A stretch of 64,000 bases of DNA from Martinezella tropici (GTDB lineage Bacteria; Pseudomonadota; Alphaproteobacteria; Rhizobiales; Rhizobiaceae). The notes below the pieces were generated by a model that saw only the letters and a list, made by a program, of their open reading frames with translations, was not told where the DNA came from and searched no databases. Positions 60,778 to 64,000 of the stretch are shown piece by piece; positions within the stretch are counted from its first letter, which is position 1; each line of letters opens with the position of its first letter. Made by a program: the position numbers and the translations under genes. Location: positions 124,001 through 188,000 of the forward strand of contig NZ_QMKK01000044.1 in the NCBI RefSeq assembly GCF_003287875.1, read 5' to 3'.

Positions 60778-61164
60778 TCAGCCCTGGCGATTGAGCGAGA
60801 AATGCCCGCCGGTTTCGGAGGTGCAATTGAGCTGGCTCGGATTGGCCAGGAAGCAATTCACCTTCGACGACGTGCGCTTGACGTTCGAATAAAGATTGAT
60901 CTGGATCATGCCGGATGGATCGGTCGTGTAGGTTCCCGAGGCCATCTGCTGGTTCGTGCCATCAGTGGTATGCGTTTCGAATCGGCCGCTCGAAAATGTC
61001 GAGTTCAGCCCGTTCGAATCGGCCCAGCGGCCTTCAACCGAATTCCCTTGCGGTTGGCCGCCGGTGTTCATTCCCATCGGCGGCGGCCTCGATCCGCCGA
61101 AATCGACGCAGGCGGACAAGGCTGACGCGGCAGCAACGAGGGCAAGCATGGTTCTTATCTTCAT
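60778..61164 (-). CDS. omp10: Omp10-like outer-membrane lipoprotein
   Basis: 128 residues. Lipoprotein signal with lipobox LSAC, Cys19 being lipidated (MLALVAAASALSACVDFGG). The mature protein resembles Brucella Omp10: EGRWADSNGLNSTFSSG, RFETHTTDGTNQQMASGTYT and SKVNCFLANPSQLNCTSETG with two cysteines, likely disulfide-bonded. A small beta-structured envelope protein; in Brucella it is surface-exposed and contributes to envelope integrity and virulence. The 60750-60777 gap leads to a small membrane protein gene. Confidence 0.82.
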   Translation of the reverse strand: MKIRTMLALVAAASALSACVDFGGSRPPPMGMNTGGQPQGNSVEGRWADSNGLNSTFSSGRFETHTTDGTNQQMASGTYTTDPSGMIQINLYSNVKRTSSKVNCFLANPSQLNCTSETGGHFSLNRQG

Positions 61165-61283
61165 AAATGTCTCCCGCGGATAATGGCGGACTAAAGGCGC
61201 ATCGGTTGCAAGGAAGATGACGCGACCATCGGGCTAAAGCAAGGCTCCACCACCGATCTGCTTGATTTATCTGGCTTGCGTAA

Positions 61284-61314
61284 CAAAAATGCCCGCACGA
61301 CTTGTGCGGGCATT
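61284..61314 (-). terminator. Terminator of hss
   Basis: AATGCCCGCAC / GTGCGGGCATT (61288-61298 and 61304-61314), 5-base loop, followed on the minus strand by TTTTGTTAC, 30 bases after the stop at 61345. Confidence 0.9.
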
Positions 61315-61344
61315 CGGGTCTGGCATCAAGCTGACACTATACCC

Positions 61345-62796
61345 TTAGCGAACCAGAATGTTCCGGAACTGCCAGGGGTCCTTGATGTCGATGTCCTCCG
61401 GGAAAAGGCCGGGGCGGCCATCGAGCGGGGTCCAGTCGGTGTAGTGACCTTCGACCGGGCCGAGATAGGGCAGCTGCACTTCGAGGCAGCGCTTGTAGTC
61501 GACTTCGTCGGCTTCGACGATGCCGGCCTTCGGGTTTTCCAGTGCCCAGACCATGCCGGCGAGAACGGCTGATGTCACCTGCAGACCGGTGGCGTTCTGG
61601 TAGGGGGCGATGCGGCGGGTTTCTTCGAGAGACAGGCGCGAGCCGTACCAGTAGGCATTCTTGGCATGGCCATAGAGCAGCACGCCGAGTTCGTCGATGC
61701 CGTCCTCGAGCTCGTCCTCGTCGAGAACGTGATGGACCGGCTGCGGCGTGCCGCCGTTGCCGAACATCTCGTGCAGCGAGAGCACGGCGTCGTTGGCCGG
61801 ATGATAGGCATAGTGGCAGGTCGGGCGGAAGGTCACTTCGCCGTCCTTGTCGCGAACGGTGAAATAGTCGGCGATCGAGATCGACTCGTTGTGGGTGACG
61901 AGGAATCCGTATTGCGGGCCAGGCGTCGGGCACCAGGTGCGGACGCGGGTGTTGGCGCCCGGCTGTTCCAGATAGATGGCGGCCTGGCAGCCCTTCTTGT
62001 GCTTCTTGGCGTTCTTCGGCATCCACTCTTCATGGGTGCCCCAGCCCAGTTCGGCCGGCTGCAGGCCTTCGGAGATGAAGCCTTCGACCGACCAGGTATT
62101 CCAGAAGACGTTGAGCGGCTTCGGATGCTTGGTGCGCTGCGTGTCGCGCTCGGCAATGTGGACGCCCTTGACGCCGACCTTCTTCATCAGCTTGGCCCAG
62201 CCTTCGCGGTCGTGCTGATCCGGCTCGTCGAACTTCAAGCCGATATCCTTGGCGAGGTTGACGAGCGCCTGCTTGACGAACCAGGAGACCATGCCCGGAT
62301 TGGCGCCGCAGGTGGAAACGGCCGTCGTGCCGCCCGGGTTCTTCGCCTTTTCCTTGCGCACGGTTTCGCGCAGCGCATAGTTGGTGCGGTCGGCATTCTT
62401 CATGCTCTTGTCGAAGTAGAAGCCGAGCCAGGGTTCGACGACGGTATCGATGTAGAGCACATCGAGCTTGCGGCAGAGCTTGATGAGATCGAGCGAGGAG
62501 GTGTCGACCGAGAGGTTGACGCAGAAGCCCTGGCCGCTGCCTTCCGTCAGGAGCGGCTTCAGGAGATCCTTGTAATTGTCCTTGGTGACATATTCCTTGA
62601 TATGACGGACGCCATGCTTTTCGAGGATCGCCAGGTGCTCGGCGTCCATCTGCGGGTCAATGACGACCATCCGGCTTTTGTCGAATTTGAAATGGCGCTC
62701 GATCAGGGGCAGGGTGCCGCGGCCGATGGAGCCAAAGCCGATCATCACGATCGGACCGGTAATTTCGGCATATACCGGATAGTTCTCTTCCGTCAT
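61345..62796 (-). CDS. hss: Homospermidine synthase
   Basis: 483 residues from MTEENYPVYAE (ATG at 62796, AAGGAG 7 to 8 bases upstream). Makes sym-homospermidine from putrescine with NAD, a polyamine typical of rhizobia. N-terminal Rossmann fold (ITGPIVMIGFGSIGRGTLP), then GTTAVSTCGANPGMVSWFVK and a C-terminal region ENPKAGIVEADEVDYKRCLE, all diagnostic of bacterial Hss (saccharopine dehydrogenase-like). Monocistronic with its own terminator. Confidence 0.95.
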   Translation of the reverse strand: MTEENYPVYAEITGPIVMIGFGSIGRGTLPLIERHFKFDKSRMVVIDPQMDAEHLAILEKHGVRHIKEYVTKDNYKDLLKPLLTEGSGQGFCVNLSVDTSSLDLIKLCRKLDVLYIDTVVEPWLGFYFDKSMKNADRTNYALRETVRKEKAKNPGGTTAVSTCGANPGMVSWFVKQALVNLAKDIGLKFDEPDQHDREGWAKLMKKVGVKGVHIAERDTQRTKHPKPLNVFWNTWSVEGFISEGLQPAELGWGTHEEWMPKNAKKHKKGCQAAIYLEQPGANTRVRTWCPTPGPQYGFLVTHNESISIADYFTVRDKDGEVTFRPTCHYAYHPANDAVLSLHEMFGNGGTPQPVHHVLDEDELEDGIDELGVLLYGHAKNAYWYGSRLSLEETRRIAPYQNATGLQVTSAVLAGMVWALENPKAGIVEADEVDYKRCLEVQLPYLGPVEGHYTDWTPLDGRPGLFPEDIDIKDPWQFRNILVR

Positions 62797-63025
62797 TCTT
62801 TTCTCCTTCGAAAGGCAGGACGCCGTTCGGTTTGCGAAATTCAATCAGAGTTGGCGCGAAAACGCGAGATGAGCGGCTCTAATCATAATTTGATGTCACA
62901 ATAAAGAGCTGTTCAGGGTTAGCCGGGCAAAGTCAAGAAGGCCAACATACACGCCATATGCGACGAGTTTGTTGCCTTCAAGGTTTGTTTTTACTGACCT
63001 ATGGGAAATGCAGCGTCGGCCGCGC

Positions 63026-63310
63026 TCAGCCTTTCAAGGCTTCCAGGCCATCGGTAACGGTGGTCAGCGCGATTTCCTGGATCTCATAGACGGCGATGCC
63101 ATGAATGGTGAAGGGGTCGGCTGCAGCATAGGCCTCCAGTTCGGTACGCTCGCCGCGGGCGAAGATGACGCCGCCGGTGCGCGGTACCTTGCGGCCGGAG
63201 GCCAAAAACCATCCCTTGGCATAGCCTTCCTTCACCCAGGCCATGTGCGGCTCCATATACCTGTCGGCTTCGTCATTGCCCTTGAGATAGGTGAGTGAGA
63301 GGATGAACAT
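63026..63310 (-). CDS. YciI-like protein
   Basis: 94 residues. YciI/YCII fold (ferredoxin-like) with the conserved His near 22 (YMEPHMAWVKEG) and the central GWFLASGRKVPRTGGVIFA, then DPFTIHGIAVYEIQEI. Enzymatic role unclear in the family. Its ATG lies directly after the pabC-like stop, so it is translationally linked to that gene. Confidence 0.85.
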   Translation of the reverse strand: MFILSLTYLKGNDEADRYMEPHMAWVKEGYAKGWFLASGRKVPRTGGVIFARGERTELEAYAAADPFTIHGIAVYEIQEIALTTVTDGLEALKG

Positions 63311-63955
63311 TCAATCATTCCATAGGAGTTGCGCGCGGATCAGGCCGCGCAGGGAGTTTCCGACGTAAAGGGTATGGTCTTTAAGGTCGTCGACGCGGAT
63401 GCGGCCGACGCGGGCCTTGCGCTGGCAGATGAGTTCCGTGCGCAAGACGCCGGCAAGCAGGCCGGCGGAAATCGGCGGAGTGCGCAGCGCGTCCGGACCA
63501 TCCTCGATGAAGACCGAGGTGATCGTGCCCTCGCACACCTCGCCCTTCTCATTGAGCAGCAGCACCTCGTCTGCTTCGTCAGGCCGATATTCCGCGCGCG
63601 CTGCCTCATAAACTGCGCGGCGCGTGGTCTTGACGCGCAGCAGCTTGTCGGCGGAATCGAGCCGGGTTGCGGCAATGCGGACCCGCCAGACGGTGTCGGA
63701 TGGCAGCGGGACAAAGGGGGCCGTCGTCACTGCCGTCTGGCCTTCGCGATCCAGCGTCAACCGAACCCTCAAAGGCACAGCGGTACCGGCAATCGCCTGT
63801 TCCAGTTTTCCGAGCACGTTCTTCGGAGCTGAAAAGCCGAGGCGGCGGGCGGAGCGCTGCAGGCGGGCGAGATGCAGGCGCAGGCGAACGAAGCCGGTTT
63901 CCGGCTCGTAGCGCAGCGTCTCGATCAGGGAAAAATCCTCTACCGGTCGATCCAT
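63311..63955 (-). CDS. pabC: Aminotransferase class IV, aminodeoxychorismate lyase-like
   Basis: 214 residues from MDRPVEDFSLIETL (ATG at 63955), preceded by GGGGGA; in-frame upstream starts exist but overlap the upstream gene more deeply. PLP class IV pattern: IETLRYEPETGFVRLRLHLA, LLRVKTTRRAVYEAARAEY with the likely Schiff-base lysine in VKTTRR, EVLLLNEKGEVCEGTITSVF and PPISAGLLAGVLRTELI. PabC cleaves aminodeoxychorismate to p-aminobenzoate in folate synthesis. It overlaps the end of pabB by 16 bases, giving the pathway context. Shorter than E. coli PabC (269). Confidence 0.8.
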   Translation of the reverse strand: MDRPVEDFSLIETLRYEPETGFVRLRLHLARLQRSARRLGFSAPKNVLGKLEQAIAGTAVPLRVRLTLDREGQTAVTTAPFVPLPSDTVWRVRIAATRLDSADKLLRVKTTRRAVYEAARAEYRPDEADEVLLLNEKGEVCEGTITSVFIEDGPDALRTPPISAGLLAGVLRTELICQRKARVGRIRVDDLKDHTLYVGNSLRGLIRAQLLWND

Positions 63956-64000
63956 CGGTCCCCCACGGCAAAGCGCGCCTTGAGGAGGCATTCCTCATAT
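63940..64000 (-). CDS. pabB: Aminodeoxychorismate synthase component I (pabB), C-terminal end
   Basis: The minus-strand frame entering from the window edge (from 63999) reads YEECLLKARFAVGDRWIDR and stops at TAG 63940-63942. EECLLKARF is the typical end of the chorismate-binding (TrpE/PabB) family. Only 19 residues are visible, so the call is cautious, but overlap with a pabC-like gene agrees. Confidence 0.6.
   Translation of the reverse strand, partial: YEECLLKARFAVGDRWIDR

Overview
The window is a 64-kb piece of an alphaproteobacterial chromosome, almost certainly from the Rhizobiaceae (Rhizobium/Agrobacterium/Sinorhizobium group). The evidence is gene content: a glgP-glgB-glgC-glgA-pgm glycogen cluster, a NodN-like hydratase, a CpdR-type response regulator, a MloK1-type cyclic-nucleotide-gated potassium channel, homospermidine synthase, an Omp10-like lipoprotein, and an MmgR/suhB-type small RNA containing the motif TTTCCTCCCT. 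High GC in third codon positions gives long mirror-image open frames opposite most genes; these were discarded. There is no insertion sequence, prophage, integrase or CRISPR array. The region reads as stable core chromosome with a few short rhizobial intergenic repeats.

Layout. 1-1.5 kb: end of a sarcosine oxidase operon (soxA C-terminus, soxG) and a convergent MaoC/NodN-like hydratase. 1.5-12.7 kb: glycogen metabolism on the minus strand (glgP, glgB, glgC, glgA, pgm, then glgX behind a palindromic repeat). 13-21 kb: a TadG-like von Willebrand factor A protein, then a three-gene operon of two transglutaminase-like proteins and a fused circularly permuted ATP-grasp/alpha-E protein, a predicted peptide-forming system of unknown product. 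21-26.5 kb: manC, a TerC/DUF475 membrane protein, several small or secreted proteins (one behind an EcfG-type general stress promoter) and tRNA-Val. 26.5-29.4 kb: cpdR, an N-formylglutamate amidohydrolase, a 240-bp nested inverted-repeat element, the MmgR-like small RNA with its own promoter and terminator, and a HisN/inositol-monophosphatase-family enzyme. 29.4-39.9 kb: alpha/beta hydrolase, an SDR lacking its catalytic residues, two LysR regulators, the K+ channel, an Lrp regulator divergent from a DUF2000 gene, a HAD phosphatase, an Hsp20 gene with an RpoH-type promoter and ROSE-like leader, a BASS-type transporter, a 45-residue membrane-protein candidate and threonine aldolase. 40-47 kb: gltB and gltD, then a free-standing glycyl-tRNA-synthetase-like core with a structured leader. 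47.8-56.9 kb: envelope functions (SGNH/DUF459 protein, lytic transglycosylase, galU, outer-membrane barrel, kdsD, NfeD/stomatin pair) and an HtrA-like protein with all three triad positions substituted. 57-64 kb: hemH, a 5'-nucleotidase/LysM fusion, Omp10-like lipoprotein, homospermidine synthase, a YciI protein, a pabC-like gene and the end of pabB.

How it fits together. The glycogen cluster covers synthesis (Pgm, GlgC, GlgA, GlgB) and breakdown (GlgP, GlgX). galU, manC and kdsD supply UDP-glucose, GDP-mannose and the Kdo precursor for surface polysaccharides. gltBD handles ammonium assimilation. Several regulatory layers are visible in sequence: a sigma-32-type promoter plus RNA thermometer, an EcfG-type promoter, and a small RNA of the family known to affect storage polymers in Sinorhizobium. 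No single locus is certain to be undescribed. The best candidates for new biology are the transglutaminase/ATP-grasp/alpha-E operon, the GlyRS-like core protein, the pseudoprotease and the 45-residue ORF.
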